Assembly: GCA_022592445.1 (NCBI GenBank)
Contig: JABYQR010000016.1
Span: 186,001-250,000, forward strand
Length of the DNA: 64,000 nt
Reading direction: 5' to 3'
Origin: Cytidiella melzeri
Lineage: Eukaryota; Basidiomycota; Agaricomycetes; Polyporales; Irpicaceae
Position numbers and translations under genes: made by a program. Positions 25,794 to 39,148 of the stretch are shown piece by piece. The notes beneath the pieces were generated by a model. The model saw only the letters and a list, made by a program, of their open reading frames with translations, was not told where the DNA came from and made no database searches. Positions within the stretch are counted from its first letter, which is position 1, and each line of letters begins with the position of its first letter.

Positions 25794-26444
25794 CAGAACG
25801 GAAGCTTGCCAAGTTTCGCCGTAGCCTTTGGTCTGTCCAGCGGACTCGGCCGCCTGCGTTGGTACGTCTGGAGAATACGACGTACGCCCACCGAAAACCG
25901 TCAGCATCACCGTCCAAAACACGCCGACACACACAGAGCGCAGACGTACCCCCTTGAACCACTTGATCCTCCTGTTCATCACTTTCAACGCCTTTTCCCT
26001 TTTCTCCTCCCTACTCTTCATCACCCGCTGCCACTTGTGCCCCTTGAACATCCTCCACTTGCCAGCATACAACCTGTTTCCAACCTCCGCACCGGCAACC
26101 TTCTTCTCCTTCACCTCCCCCTCCCACTTCACGGCCCCCGTCCACACCTCGTCAGCCTGATTCTCCTGCGGCGCAGCCCTCAAAGCAGCCTTGAGCTCTT
26201 TCGTAGGCAGCTTCAGCCCCGGAGGAAGCAAATGCAGTGTGTTACTCTCCTTTGCCTTCTTCACCAAGTCCGCCTGTCTCCTCAGAGAGTATTTAGCAGG
26301 GGCCCATCGCCCAGTTTCTGGGTTTAGCCGGGGGAGAAACGGGTTGTTCACCCTCACAGGCTCTTTGGGCGCGACCTTGGCGACGTCCTTGAGTGCGTTG
26401 ATCACCTCTCGGCGACGAAATTGCTTGATGGCGTTCAAGGCCAT
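25794..26444 (-). CDS. MRPL25: Mitochondrial large ribosomal subunit protein mL59 (yeast Mrpl25)
   Basis: A fungal-specific protein of the mitochondrial large subunit. The start at 26444 gives MALNAIKQFRRREVINALKD. The diagnostic mL59 block is NPFLPRLNPETGRWAPAKYS, followed at once by LRRQADLVKKAKE. It is rich in Lys/Arg throughout (MFKGHKWQRVMKSREEKREK). One intron near the end uses donor GTACGT after WFKG. The acceptor CTCCAG, rather than the later ACGCAG, gives TYQRRRPSPLDRPKATAKLG and a compact end KLPF. Reading through the intron would add a long unrelated tail, which I reject. Confidence 0.88.
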
Positions 26445-26997
26445 GGGTGCAGTGGCCAGCGCAATCTAAGGGAGACTGTTGCGACCTCTAACGCGTAATT
26501 TGAAAGGTTGTTCGTGTGCGTCTAATCAGACAAGCGCTTTGGTACAGTAGTATGCAGTATCAGCTCAGCTACGCGTACGATGGATTAACGTTCAAGTCCT
26601 TGATGGTATACTATAGTCTATTGGAGAAGAGATACAGCTCTTGCGAGAATGCTAATATGCAATGGGTGATGGAAGAAAGGGATAAAGAATGTGTGTATGA
26701 AAATTAACTTATGAAAGCGTGATTTCTCAAGCATCGAAAAAGCGTATGTGTAGGAGTTCAGCATGAATGAAAAGGCAAGCAGTCAAAGATATGACCGAGA
26801 GCAATGTATGAGATGTTCTCGTGATCCTTAATAATATAAGTTCGATGTTGTGTCGAGCGTTTGCAGTAGCAGAGAGTTGTAATTAAAAAATCTGCATGCT
26901 TCCAGCGTGAGCAGCAAATTCACTCAAGCACGCCGAAAGACCAACCTGAGGGAGCGAGCATAGAGGAAAATCCTACGGGGAGTAACTTGCGTTCTGC
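26445..26997. other. Intergenic, AT-rich
   Basis: About 550 bases forming the mL59 promoter and the 3' flank of the next minus-strand gene. More AT-rich than its surroundings, with no coding signal. Confidence 0.5.
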
Positions 26998-28799
26998 TCA
27001 CGAAACTGCAATCCCAGTACGCCGCCAGAACTTCCATCGCGACTTCTTCGGTTTGACCGAATCGTCCAGGACCGTCACTGTCGGGTGGTGCTTGTCTGAC
27101 GACTGAGCAAACGAAGACACGTCGCCGATGCCCGACTCACCGCCAGATTCCTCAGAGTCTGGTGGTGTGGGTAGCGAATGGTTTAAGCTTACATATTTTT
27201 CTCCCTTTGCGAGCGGACTGCCAGGACTGGTGGATCGGGCAGTACTTGTTGCTGCCCTGGAATGAGCCGAGTGAACAACCGAGGAGTTACTGTGCCGCAC
27301 GAACTGCCGGTGGGATGCGCTGCTAGTAGCAGCAAGAGATTGTGACGGTGTAGCACCGCGATGATAGCCTGGGTCTGATTGACTCACAGTCACAGCAGGT
27401 GGCGTAGGGGCATCCTCTGGCAGCATCACGACATCAGAGGCGCTTGCCAATAGCGCACGTGGGAATGGCGGCGCAAGCATCTGCATACCAGCTGCCATCC
27501 CTTTGAGGTTGTGCTGCGCAGCGGACGCATCATCTCCATCTAGGCAACCACACAAAACCAACTCGACGAGTGAGTAGTCAGATGCCCATGCGCCGTATGG
27601 CGACATGGAGGAAGAAGTGGCTGAATCCAGGCTGACTGTGGCCTCGAGGCTTGAAGAGGTCATGATGTATGGCCGCGGGCGGTCCGAATCGTCATGTGTA
27701 CGCTTCACGTCGTGCGAAGTAGGGGAACCAAAGGAAAGGAGGAAACCCTCAAGGCTCTGAACCAGCTTAGAGCGCACGAAGGAGTCCAGAGAGCGTGTCT
27801 CCAAAGGTAACACGTGGACAAGGTGCGCCCGAGTTTGTGCCAACATGAGGGAGGGCAGTGACTCCCCACTAAGATAAGGCGGGGTTGGCGAGAGGTATAC
27901 AGAGCTACGAGAGCCCGATAGAGATTTGTATGTCGAGTGGCAAACGCTATCAGGTGCTGCAATAAGAAATGGTTTGCTGATTGTGGTGACCAGGATGGCT
28001 TGTTTCAGAAGCGATTTGTCTGCGACATCATTGGGAAGAAAATTGATGAGAGCATCAAAGGGCCGCTGGGACGGGTCGACTGCCGGTAGGGACGGAGGCC
28101 CTTTCCTGAGAAGTTTAGACGAGAAGGAGCGCGGCCTTTGAGCTGGCCGCTCCCCATCAGGTGTAAGAAAACTGCTGGAAGTAGAGTACCGGAAGGAAGG
28201 GAGGTTATTTGTGGATGTGGTGGGAGAAGGTGGGACACTTCGGGAACCTTTGGGTTTCCAAAAGTTCGGTGGAGGCAGATGCTCCTGTCCATCGCCGCCT
28301 TCGGAGAGCTCTGCCACACCGTACCCGCCATACTTTCGCCAAAGACGCGCTACACGCTCGGCCCACTCAAGGATGTTGACGAAGCGAACTGCACCGGTGT
28401 TTTCAAGTGCCAGCGGGTTCTCGAGCCTCAAGATGCGAACTGTGGGGAGGGTTGTCGATGGAATTGCGGGAGGCTGGTGGGTAGCGATGACCAGTAGGGA
28501 GCGTGCTAGATAGCTCGAGGATAGAAGAGCGTCCAGGTCTTTTGTCGATGGGGCTTTGTGTGCTGCCGCGTAAGTATACACGTTGGCAACGACGGAGGCT
28601 ACGTACATCCTAGCACCAGTAAAACGTCACATCTTGGGTTCGTGTTTGTGGATGGCAGCGCGTCGGGGCGTATGAACCAAGGTTCGCGCGAGTTGGCAGC
28701 CGCGAAAGGATCCAGGGGGAACTTGGGTTTGAAGTCTGTAGAGGCAGGCCTCAGCTGCTTGTCGCTGGTCGCGGCCTTACGGCGAAAGGGAGATGACAT
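26998..28799 (-). CDS. Conserved-looking hypothetical protein with an apparent -1 frameshift
   Basis: Function not recognised. Two overlapping frames carry one continuous-looking protein. Frame one runs from MSSPFRRKAATSDKQLRPAS through DFKPKFPLDPFAAANSREPW to CDVLLVLG. Frame two continues MYVASVVANVYTYAAAHKAP, with TLPTVRILRLENPLALENTG and VNILEWAERVARLWRKYGGY, into a long Ser/Pro-rich region. It ends KPKKSRWKFWRRTGIAVS, a basic aromatic tail. At about 28605-28625 the frame must slip by -1 with no intron of usual length to explain it. A 171-nt intron (28610-28780) could restore a frame but would delete the convincing DFKP-LLVLG segment. The start is uncertain: 28799, or 28880 in the same frame (MTTNPPLSRLAH). 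Confidence 0.6.
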
Positions 28800-28880
28800 G
28801 GGTATTTGGTTGAGATGAGGGGAGGAGGGAGGAGGAGGACATGGATGAGCCAGCCGAGAAAGTGGTGGATTTGTCGTCAT

Positions 28881-29846
28881 TATTATTCGGGACGGCGATG
28901 GGTGCGGTAGACATCAAAGAATTGCGGCCGCAGCGCCGGCCTTGGCGGTGATCTGGCCGTGATTGACGCATGCTTCGTGCCGATCCCATCTCCGTTGGCT
29001 GACAGCGCCGGTGCAGTCTAAAAAAGGGAAATCTCTTCAAGTTCTGTCGAAAGTATACTGAGCACTGATCTCTGGCACAGCGACGCATTCCCGACTATTG
29101 TCCAAGCCATGTAGCAGCAACGCGCAATGTACGCTGTTGACAGCGTCGGGCACCGTTGTGTCGGTCCGTCGCCGATATTGCCTCAAGGTAAAGAAATGCC
29201 GTCACATCTTTGTTGCCGATGTCGTGTACCCCAGGCGACACGACTTGGGCGCGGCCGCCACCAACTTGAACACGACAAGCTGCTGTTAATGATAACCAGG
29301 TCTGTGGCATTCCAAAATTGGCTCACCCGTACCGAGTGATAGACTCATACATCGCCATGTACATGTAACATGATGTTTTCAATGTATGGGTTTGCAGGAC
29401 GTTATCTCGTAGGATAGCCTTATACGCAGAACACACGTAGGACGCCGGCCTGAAAGAAGCATAACAGCAGCAACCACCGCGATTGAAGTGGGACACGACT
29501 TGTGCAGGGACGATTAAAGACCGCGTCGTTTCGAGATATCGCCAAGAAAACCTGCTCTTTCGGCTCATTCGTCTGCTGCGAGTCGGCTCAGCAGCGCACA
29601 GAACCAGCCAAGCATGTAACGAATAACACTGGCCCGCTCGGACGCCTGGATAATCCAACCGAGGAAACTCTCCTTGCATATCTAAATTCCTCGTTCCATG
29701 TACATACCTCTTCTCTCTCAGAGAATCCTCCATACTGCCTACCTCAGCCTCACTTCCCGCCGGAGCACCATAATGTGCTCGCCGAACACATAATGCCTGC
29801 CCCAACGGAAGCATACAACTCTTGGCTCTGACGTTTACTTCTCCCT
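28881..29846. other. Intergenic region without recognisable genes
   Basis: About 970 bases holding the promoter of the preceding minus-strand gene and the 3' flank of the Cys-rich hypothetical. A GGCGCGGCCGCC-like GC patch occurs near 29255. No supported gene. Confidence 0.45.
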
Positions 29847-30552
29847 CTATAGCACGCCAAACTCTGCACTAAGCTCGTGCTCGGTCCCATCGGGGTCGTC
29901 ATAATCGATGCTCGCGTCTTCGCCCCCTTCTGACTCGAAGCCTCGGTCTTCAACGTCAGAGCTGAGGCATTGGGCCGCGCCATGAGTTACGTCGAGGCTT
30001 TCAGTATCTCTTCTGCTCCGTTTGTCCTCGCACCGGCACGTGGTAAAGCACGGTCCACAGTTCTCACACAGATCAGGGTCATCATGTCGCACACTTTGTC
30101 CCAGGGATCCCTCGCACGGAGTGTCCTCATACCTATCAACATCAACAGAGGACAGGTGATATAAATCACAACAAGAGTGATCATGGCGACCCGGATGCTG
30201 GGGCACGTACCTTGCAAACAAAACCTTCAGAAAGATGATCTCTCTTCATCTGTACCCCACCCAACACACAACGCGCCTCGTCACCTTCGCGTTGCGTCCT
30301 GCAGCTCCATACGGCAACATTTGGCTGCCAGTAAGTGTCCTGACATACGCGATTGACATTCACCGTCATACCACTCGGAAAGTAGTGCGGTGCTGCGAGG
30401 CCCACAATGCCATGGTACTCCGCCCGAGGCCTATGTGTCCTTGTAAGCAAACTGCTTGGGCTGCAGAAAAAAACGCGGTCAACGGCTGGTAGTACGCAAG
30501 ACAGTGCCAACCTGTTGTTCCTCTCAGAGTTCCAAGCATCCGAGGCTTGCAT
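29847..30552 (-). CDS. Small Cys-rich hypothetical protein with an acidic tail
   Basis: Not a family I recognise. My splice model uses the ATG at 30552 (MQASDAWNSERNN). An intron with donor GTTGGC and acceptor TCTGCAG leads to the well-ordered segment GIVGLAAPHYFPSGMTVNVN, then RVCQDTYWQPNVAVWSCRTQ and GDEARCVLGGVQMKRDHLSE. A second intron (GTACGT to TATGAG) joins GFVCK to DTPCEGSLGQSV. Then comes a Cys cluster, DLCENCGPCFTTCRCEDK, which could bind metal, and an acidic tail (DIDYDDPDG-like) ending HELSAEFGVL. About 190 residues. The second acceptor (GAG) is unusual, and the start may lie further upstream. Confidence 0.5.
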
Positions 30553-31515
30553 CTCCCCCGCCGGTGTCTTTTGCTCCACAACGACAGCAGCATAGTGTTG
30601 AGAGTAGAGTATCTTGGCTCTACGATGCAGTGGTTGACGCAAGAAGAGTGAGTCACAACTCTGAGCCTAATATCAACCACCAAGTAATAGTTGGCATGCA
30701 TATACAGCGGGACGTCAACAAACCATACACGGATCCAAGAGACCCTTGCACGCAGCAGCTTGGAATACGGAACGAGCCATGTCCGATGGAATTAAAGTAC
30801 TGTATATTCTCACAATAAAAAAGCAGGAGGTAGAGAGAGAGGGGTTCTGTTTACAACGACGAGAAAAAAAGTGTGATCAGCGGCGATCACAGAGACGGAT
30901 GACGGAGAAGACGGGAAGGATAAGACAATGAAAAAAAATCTCAAAAACGGAGACGATGGGTTTGAATGTTTGTAGGGTAGGGTCTGCCCGTACGCCAGCA
31001 AATGCGATAGAACTGATTTCAATAAAGTGAACACTTGCGATAGATAGGACGGGAGGGAGAGGTCAAAACGCGACAGTGAAGGACGGGATAGACAGGAGCG
31101 TCAAAGAAAGAATGGACGAGGAATGAACGTATGGGAGTTGGAAGGGGATGAATGTATTGTACGACAACCAGGAAAGTATATGCAGTCCACGCGGACACAG
31201 AAAGAGTTGTCCGTGCGCTTTTTGGCTTCATCAATGAGCTCGAACATCATCCCAGCTCGCCTATCGATTTCGTCCCAGTGTAGGGTCCTCCAGCGAAGTC
31301 CCATGCACCACAACGTCCAATCAAGTCCAGGCCACGCCCAGAACAACATCGGCGTCACCCATCCGCGCCAACGAGGGGACCAAGACGACAAGAGAGGGGA
31401 AACAGACCACACATGGAAATGTGTGTGAATGTAACATCGATAGCAGAAGAGCGAAAAGGGGACAGAACAAGACAGACGGAAGGTACTGACATCGTACAAC
31501 ATCCGCTCAGCCCAC
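30553..31515. other. Intergenic region
   Basis: About 960 bases forming the 3' UTR of the PP1 gene and the promoter of the Cys-rich hypothetical. Purine-rich stretches lie at about 30810-30960. No gene seen. Confidence 0.45.
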
Positions 31516-33035
<1,520 letters not shown>

Positions 33036-34191
33036 GTCTGCGTCTCCTCGCTACGTGTCGTGAAGAACTTTGTGTAGATTTGGAGTCGTCGGTCGTGAAA
33101 AATAATACAAACAAAGCGGGGCGGGTTTCTTGAGCGGAAACTACGAGAGTGAGGAGAAGTGTGGATGGATCGTGAGGAGGTTGCTGTCTGAGACACAGGC
33201 TGGCAAGGGTACGAACACTAGCCTGTTTTGCAGCGACGACCTGTAGAGAATGAGTGGGCGTCGGTGGGTCAGCCGGCTGCCAACGCCTATGGTAGAGGAA
33301 AACTCGAAAGGTTTTGAGTGAGGAAGAGGTAGTAAGCTGCAGTGATAACGGGCGTTCGATGAGACAACACGGGTGACCGTGCGATACGTTGCGGAGTCTG
33401 AAGAGAGGTGACTCACTGTCACGCAACGTCCTGCCCTCGACGAGAGAGAGAAAAATACGCTAAACTCGTAAACAAATACTGCATATATCGGATGTTACGT
33501 TGACTCTGATAGCGCAACTGCAACCAGTATAGAACGTGCTCTCAAAGCAAGAAACTGACTGAGCGGGGGATGACGGCCAGTCACATGATCTATGGCCTAG
33601 ACCGGAGACCACCCACAGCTTACTGCACTAAGTTGAAAAGAAACAACTTGAATGCCGGAGTCGAGGCCTCAGAGTGACAAGAGGGCCAGAACTTTACTTG
33701 TACCAAGTGCTCTCACTGGTTGTATAACAAGTTGATAATGATTTGGGGCTCGCATACAGCCTCTCGGAGCGGAATGTAATGATCCATCGATGTAAACCAA
33801 AAAAAAAGTTGCAGTCCTACACCCTAGTTTACTGCGAGTGATCTAGTAGTGTTGATATGCCTCACAGCAGAGATACATACACGCAAACGATCCATCCATT
33901 TCCTACATGAACCAAGCTAGACAGCACACCGGTATCACAGTAGCCATGTACAGAAGAGGGGGTACAATGCAAACAGGAAAAGGACCCACTGAACTGGTGA
34001 TGGATTATGCTGAGTACTGAGTAATCCACAAAATGGAGCACCAAGAAAGAAAAGGGAGTCCGCGTGAATGTGTGTATCGGATGCACAGAGCAAAGTCCAT
34101 GAAATAAGCAAATGATGTCCAGAGTGGTAATGGTGTGGTAGAAAGGGTATCTGAGCACGTCCATCTCCAAAAGAAAGACAAACCCTGTTGT
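33036..34191. other. Intergenic region, PP1 promoter and PH-gene 3' flank
   Basis: About 1.16 kb. A CT-rich stretch (minus strand) just upstream of the PP1 start is typical of a fungal promoter. An A9 run lies near 33800. No gene or repeat recognised. Confidence 0.5.
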
Positions 34192-37100
34192 CTATGACTC
34201 TGGCCGGGCAGGCGTCGCAGCAGCTCCACCTTCGGTTTGGCCAGCAGTGTCTGGGCGACGAGTCCTTCTCCGCCTACGTCTAAAAGGTTTCCAATCGTGA
34301 CAGGTCAGCTACCAGCGTCATCACAGAAACCGCAACTTACCGAGGAAACATCGGGCCTTTGGGCATCGGCCTCTCGTCCAAGTCCAGAGCAATGTTAGTT
34401 GCTGCCTGGATGCCCTATTGACAGATAAGACAGAGATTCCAAACGCACATCAATTACGTCGCTCCTGTCAGGAAACGATACGGAAGAAGACCCACCTCGA
34501 TCCAGTCAATAACAGCAGGAACGTCTCGAGCCTGCAACAAGAACTGTTCCCCCTCCATCCTCACTCGTATCACGTTCTTCCTCTTCGTATAATCACTCGC
34601 AAGACCACTCTCAGTGTTGTGCATCGAGTACTGCCGCAACAAATCCTTTCCATCCAGTTCTTGATCCACACACATGTTGTAATGAGAAACGTGGCTGAAG
34701 TGAGCCGTGCTTGGTGAAGATTCCCTCCCAGAGTCATTCGCGACCGACGTAGGTGTGCTGCTGGAAAGAGGTCTGTCGCTAGCTTCCGATCGAGAGCCGC
34801 TTAGTTCTGAAGAGGACGTCACACGACTGGAGGGACGTGCAGAATCCATTGACCTTCGCACTGGGGGGGTCGAACTACCAGGTCGGCGAGCCTCTTCCCT
34901 GATAACGTCGACACTCAACCGCGACGGCGACAACTGAGTGCTGGCGAGCCGGTCCATAGAACGGTCGCGACTGCGTCGAGGATGCAACAAATTCGCCGCC
35001 AGACTCAGTTTCGAACGCGATGACGGTATTGAGGGCATGTTATTCCCTGACTGCGAACTCGACCCTTCGCCATTGCTGCGGTCTACGGGTATATTGAGGG
35101 GATCAATCTTCGGAGTCCGTTCGCTTCCTTCACCTCCACCTGCAGTTGCCAGCCGCCTCTCCGATGCTCTGATAGCACTGACCCTAATAACCCCTGCTGC
35201 CCCCACAGACCCCGGATCAACGCTCGTCTTATCCCCAACACCCACCGTACGCTCCCACCAACCCCCCACCACACCCGCATGGACCTTGTAAACCTTGAAA
35301 GATGTGCCTTCCAGCACACAAAGCGCCCTCTTCCACTTCCTATCCTTTGATTGCACCCCCGGCGCATCAAACTCCATCTTCCTCGGCATAATCGCAGCAA
35401 GGTAGATATGATTCGTGTACTGCGGAAGCTGCTCCATGCCCTCCTCCTCTCGCGGAACGATAGGTGGACCATTGGCCTTGAAAGCGCTGAAAGTCGGATA
35501 CGGTGGAGGCTCGGTCGCAAGAGTAAATGTAGGCAGTGATCGCTGGCGGCGGAGAGTGACCGTCGGTTCACAAACGGTCGACGGGCCCGCGTCGCCTCTG
35601 GGCGTGTCCCTCGTCGTGGCCAGGCTGTAATCTGGTGCAAGGTGGCCTCTAATCGACACTTCGCTGGACTCTTTCTCCTTTTCCTGCCTTCCTCCCATCG
35701 AAAGTAGGTCGCTCATACTCTTTGATGCGTGGTGGGTAAGCATTGGACGAGGTGACGAGTGCGGCATGGGCACCGTGCGAGGAGCGACAAAGTCTTCAAA
35801 GTCGACTGGGCGCGGAGTATGACGCGGGTCCTTCTGCACGCCGGACCCTCCTGTCGGCGATGGCGCATGCCATTCGTTAAATTTTGAATTGAAGTAGTCC
35901 ATTTGCGGAGTCGCCGGTGTTCTTTGAATGGTAGGTACTTTAGGTGTCTGCGCGCTGCCAGAACCTGTCGCCCCTTCGTGAGGCGTAAAATAGATGGTCT
36001 CCCGGTTTGCAATTGACGGAGAAGCCCCGCTCTTCTGTTGCCCATTCGTGAGCCTGTCATCCCAATCGACTGTGAACGGCGACGCAGCTGGCAACTTTGG
36101 TAATTGTTGAGGCTGTCTGCCGTTCCGAGATAACGAAGGTGGTAGAGGACCCCTCAAACGCAGGTTAGTTGCAGGAACATCCACCTCCTGACTCGAAGGG
36201 CTGTGCTCGTCCTCGCTATGTTCGTCATGTGCGTTCTCGCTGTCTTCATCCTCCTCGTCCAAGTCATCCATCATCATATCGTCCAAAGCTGCATTCTCAT
36301 GGTCAGCCATTGAAATATCCATATCGCTCGGCCCGCGGTGTGGTAAGGCGGGCATACTTCGAAGACGCGTGGGGTTGGCCTGCGCTGCACTAGAAGACGG
36401 CTCTGAAGGGGTGGGAAGGGGTAAAGTTGGCAGATTGAGGAGAGGCATTGGAATGGGTCGTGTGACAATGGAAGGTGTCAGTCGAGCGCTGCCTTGTGTA
36501 GTGTATCGAGCCATCATGGGTGGTGGAAGCGAAGCGAGACGCGGATGCAAGGCGCGAGGGGTCCTGTTTTCCGAAATGAGTGTTGACGAGGCTTGCACAA
36601 TCTCAGGAGAGCCCGTGGCAGGCTGAGTAGGAGTGGCCGCGGTGAGTGAAGGAGCTTGCATTTTACGCGACGGAAGGGATTGCGACTGCCGTACTTGTGG
36701 AGAGTTTGCTGTCGAGGATTGCAGTATTGTCTTTGTGGTAGAATCAAACACACCAACGACATGGTTATCAAAAGCCGATGGCACGTCTGATTCGTTTGTC
36801 CTAGATAGTTTGCATCGCTCACACTGTCCATCCACGCAGCAAGGGGCGTCCTGATAAATCTAGGTCGTTGTCAAAGACTGCAAAGCAATCGTCTGCATAG
36901 ATGGTTGACTGACCGTTTCTCCGCTCTCGCTCGTAACGGTTGGTATGCTCTGAGAGGACTGAGATGGCGGCAAAGGCGGATGGAAAGGAGCCGGAGGCAC
37001 ATTATTGGCGGGCACCGAAGATGATTTTATTACCACCTGTTGAAGCGTGGGCAGTCCATCCACCGCCTGTGCGGCTGGTTCGGGAATTGTTGGGAGGCCA

Positions 37101-37611
37101 CTGGGTGCGGATAGTCGCGCGTTCGTATCAGCGGCAGAGACAGAAGGGACAGAGCCGTGTACAGAGTTCGCGTGGACTTTGGGCGCGAACTCGACATATC
37201 TTTGGTGATGTTGGGAGGAAGATGTTGGTGAGCTGGAGCCTGTGTGTGACATGTCGGACATTAAGGAAGGATCTATATGCAACCCGAGGGATGGTTGGGA
37301 CATATTGTAGGCCTTTTGACCTAACTGAACGGGATGATCAGCACGAGGGTACAAGGAGGGATTCATGTCGTCGTTCATTGCGGGCACGCCACGTTTCCGC
37401 ACAAACGCTAGTTTCTTGAAAAGCAGGCTCGTGTTCCTCTAGGGACGACGTTGGAATCCGGATGACCGTGAGCCGAAAGTGAAGAGCGGGAACGTACCAG
37501 GGTAGCCAGGACTGGACTTGCTTGCCTGCCGTCTGATCCTGCCGTGGAGATGCGGCCGATGTCGCTGTTGCGAGGAGTAGAGATGGTGGTGGACATGGTG
37601 GACGTGCGCAT
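34192..37611 (-). CDS. PH-domain protein with long disordered regions
   Basis: Probably a membrane- or phosphoinositide-linked scaffold. From the likely start at 37611 the protein reads MRTSTMSTTISTPRNSDIGR. A GTACGT-TTCAAG intron then leads to KLAFVRKRGVPAMNDDMNPS. A second intron (GTCAGT to GACCTAG) leads to IYQDAPCCVDGQCERCKLSR, a small CxxC-type Cys cluster. A long Ser/Pro-rich region with an acidic run (DMMMDDLDEEDEDSE) follows. The PH-like domain covers YLAAIMPRKMEFDAPGVQSK, KWKRALCVLEGTSFKVYKVH and a split C-terminal half, KRKNVIRVRMEGEQFLLQAR and DVPAVIDWIE. The tail is GIQAATNIALDLDERPMPKG, then an Arg-rich run RRRRRRTRR. An additional upstream exon in the same frame (to about 37845) is possible. 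Confidence 0.78.
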
Positions 37612-38098
37612 GCAGGGATTGCCAGTGGGCGGAGTCGTGTGGGGACTTCTGATACGGAGCGGGCTATCTAGGACCGGTACGAGACGGGAGTGTGAAGCGG
37701 CGACGTAGCTCAAGGTCAACGAAGGCGTGGTCGACGAACACAAGGAGAAGATGGTTGAGGGAGAAAAGGTGGTTGTGGACGGTATATGCAAGATCGGAGA
37801 ATGCACCGACGGGAGACAGGCGCTTTGGAGCGAAGGTTTTGGCAACTGCGGCGGCTTACTCCTTCGTGCTCATACAGTACATGCACCAGCGCGAGAGTAT
37901 TGGTTCCAGCTCCAGCTCATCGGCCGTTAGCATGTCACATCGTTCGTCCAGCTATTCTTAGCACTACAACAGTCCATGGCTTACTCGTTTACGCGCATGT
38001 TTCCAGTGATGTCACTACTTGACAAGGTGGAAATTCGTGAGGCTGGCATTTCACACTACACTGCTGATGCACAATCTTGGTCGTGCGAGCAAGACAAT
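37612..38098. other. Intergenic or 5' region of the PH-domain gene
   Basis: About 490 bases. The first 235 are open in the PH-gene frame but lack an ATG. Nothing else seen. Confidence 0.4.
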
Positions 38099-38630
38099 CT
38101 ACGAAAGCTCAGGCATGCGCCGCACCTCCCTGCCCTCATTCCTCGCATGAACACGCAGCTTCTCCAACAGCCGCGAATGCGCCCATCGTTCAGGCGGCGC
38201 TCTCTTCTCCGTAGCCCAGTAGTAGATATCCCAGTCAGGTTCATCCATAAGCTGCACAGTCAAAGTGCAACGTCAGTCGCAGAGTAACGAGCGAATCCAA
38301 CATGCCACGTACCCGGTCGAACTCCTTCAGCTCCGGCTCGCTCATCGCCTTCAACTCCGTCTTTGCAAATGTACTCAGGAGCAAATCACTTTCAAGCGTG
38401 CCACGCTTCCGTGATTGGTACACCAGGCGAGCGCGAAGAGCTTCCACTGTCTCCCCAGGTCGAGCAAGCCGTTGTGGTGGAGGCATATCTTCCGGCGTGG
38501 TAGTGGATGCGAGGTGCTCAGGTGAGTGCGGTAGAGGCCATGGGTCCTTTCGGCGGAGAGTCGTCGCTGTGAAAGAACGTACACGAGACACTGAGGCAAG
38601 ACGAGGCAAGGAGCGAGCAAAACGATTCAT
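38099..38630 (-). CDS. SDH5: Succinate dehydrogenase assembly factor 2 (Sdh5)
   Basis: Sdh5/SDHAF2 promotes covalent flavinylation of the SDH flavoprotein subunit in the mitochondrial matrix. The start at 38630 gives a presequence, [20 protein letters not shown]. The conserved core is [40 protein letters not shown], and after one GTACGT-TGTGCAG intron [17 protein letters not shown]. This matches the family block (RLxYQSRKRGxLExDLLL, LxxEPDxDIYxW). The C-terminus reads [20 protein letters not shown] to MPELS. About 150 residues, the usual length. Confidence 0.94.
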
Positions 38631-38818
38631 TCTCTTGTTTCAAGGATGGGCGTTGAGGTTTCTCTGCGGTACTGTAACGGCTGCGGTCAACGTCGTGCTC
38701 ATTTTGAAAGACGTCAGCGCGGCGCTGCCCGAAAGAGGTCGTCGGCGTTGCTCCAATCACAAATACCCTTAGTTTATTATAATTTAGCGCGAGTCTCAGT
38801 TCCTTGATTCTACATGTT

Positions 38819-38827
38819 CGATTTTAT
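38819..38827. repeat. Left 9-bp target-site duplication of the MITE
   Basis: CGATTTTAT, identical to 39149-39157 and directly abutting the first base of the left terminal inverted repeat. Confidence 0.75.
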
Positions 38828-39148
38828 TAGTCTCGGAACCAGACGTTCTGAGGGAGACAAGGTCGCTGCGCTCCGAGAGGCAGGAGAGGCAGTCGCCAGG
38901 GCTCCTGCCGAGAAAGGGGCAAAAAGAGCTGCGAGAATAAGTCTACAAATTGGGAAAATGATGGCGCGGAATGTTACAATGGGGGTGAACAGAATTTCGC
39001 GCCATCATTTTTCTCGATTTGTAGAGTTATTCTCGCATCAGTTTTCTTCCTTTTACAGCAGGAGCGCTAGCGACTGTCTACGGGAGCTCCGCGACCGTTC
39101 TCCCTCTCCCTCTCTCTCTCACAGGCAGAACGTCTGGGTACGAGACTA
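38828..39148. mobile_element. Long-TIR MITE, possibly Mutator-like, non-autonomous
   Basis: A 321-bp inverted-repeat element. Both ends read inward TAGTCTCG, three variable bases, CCAGACGTTCTG. The two arms stay complementary almost to the centre. The inner stretch GCGAGAATAA-TCTACAAAT...TGATGGCGCG is close to perfect, giving TIRs of about 150 bp around a loop of 15-25 bases near 38972-38995. Perfect 9-bp direct repeats flank it. TSDs of 8-11 bp with long TIRs are typical of Mutator-like elements, so I infer that superfamily; no transposase is present. An open frame of 119 codons across the element is a by-product of its composition. The element lies between SDH5 and the LINE. Confidence 0.75.

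Noticed and set aside
25704..26327. 207-codon plus-strand frame
   Set aside because: Antisense to mL59, His/Leu/Pro-rich as expected of a reversed Lys/Arg-rich gene.
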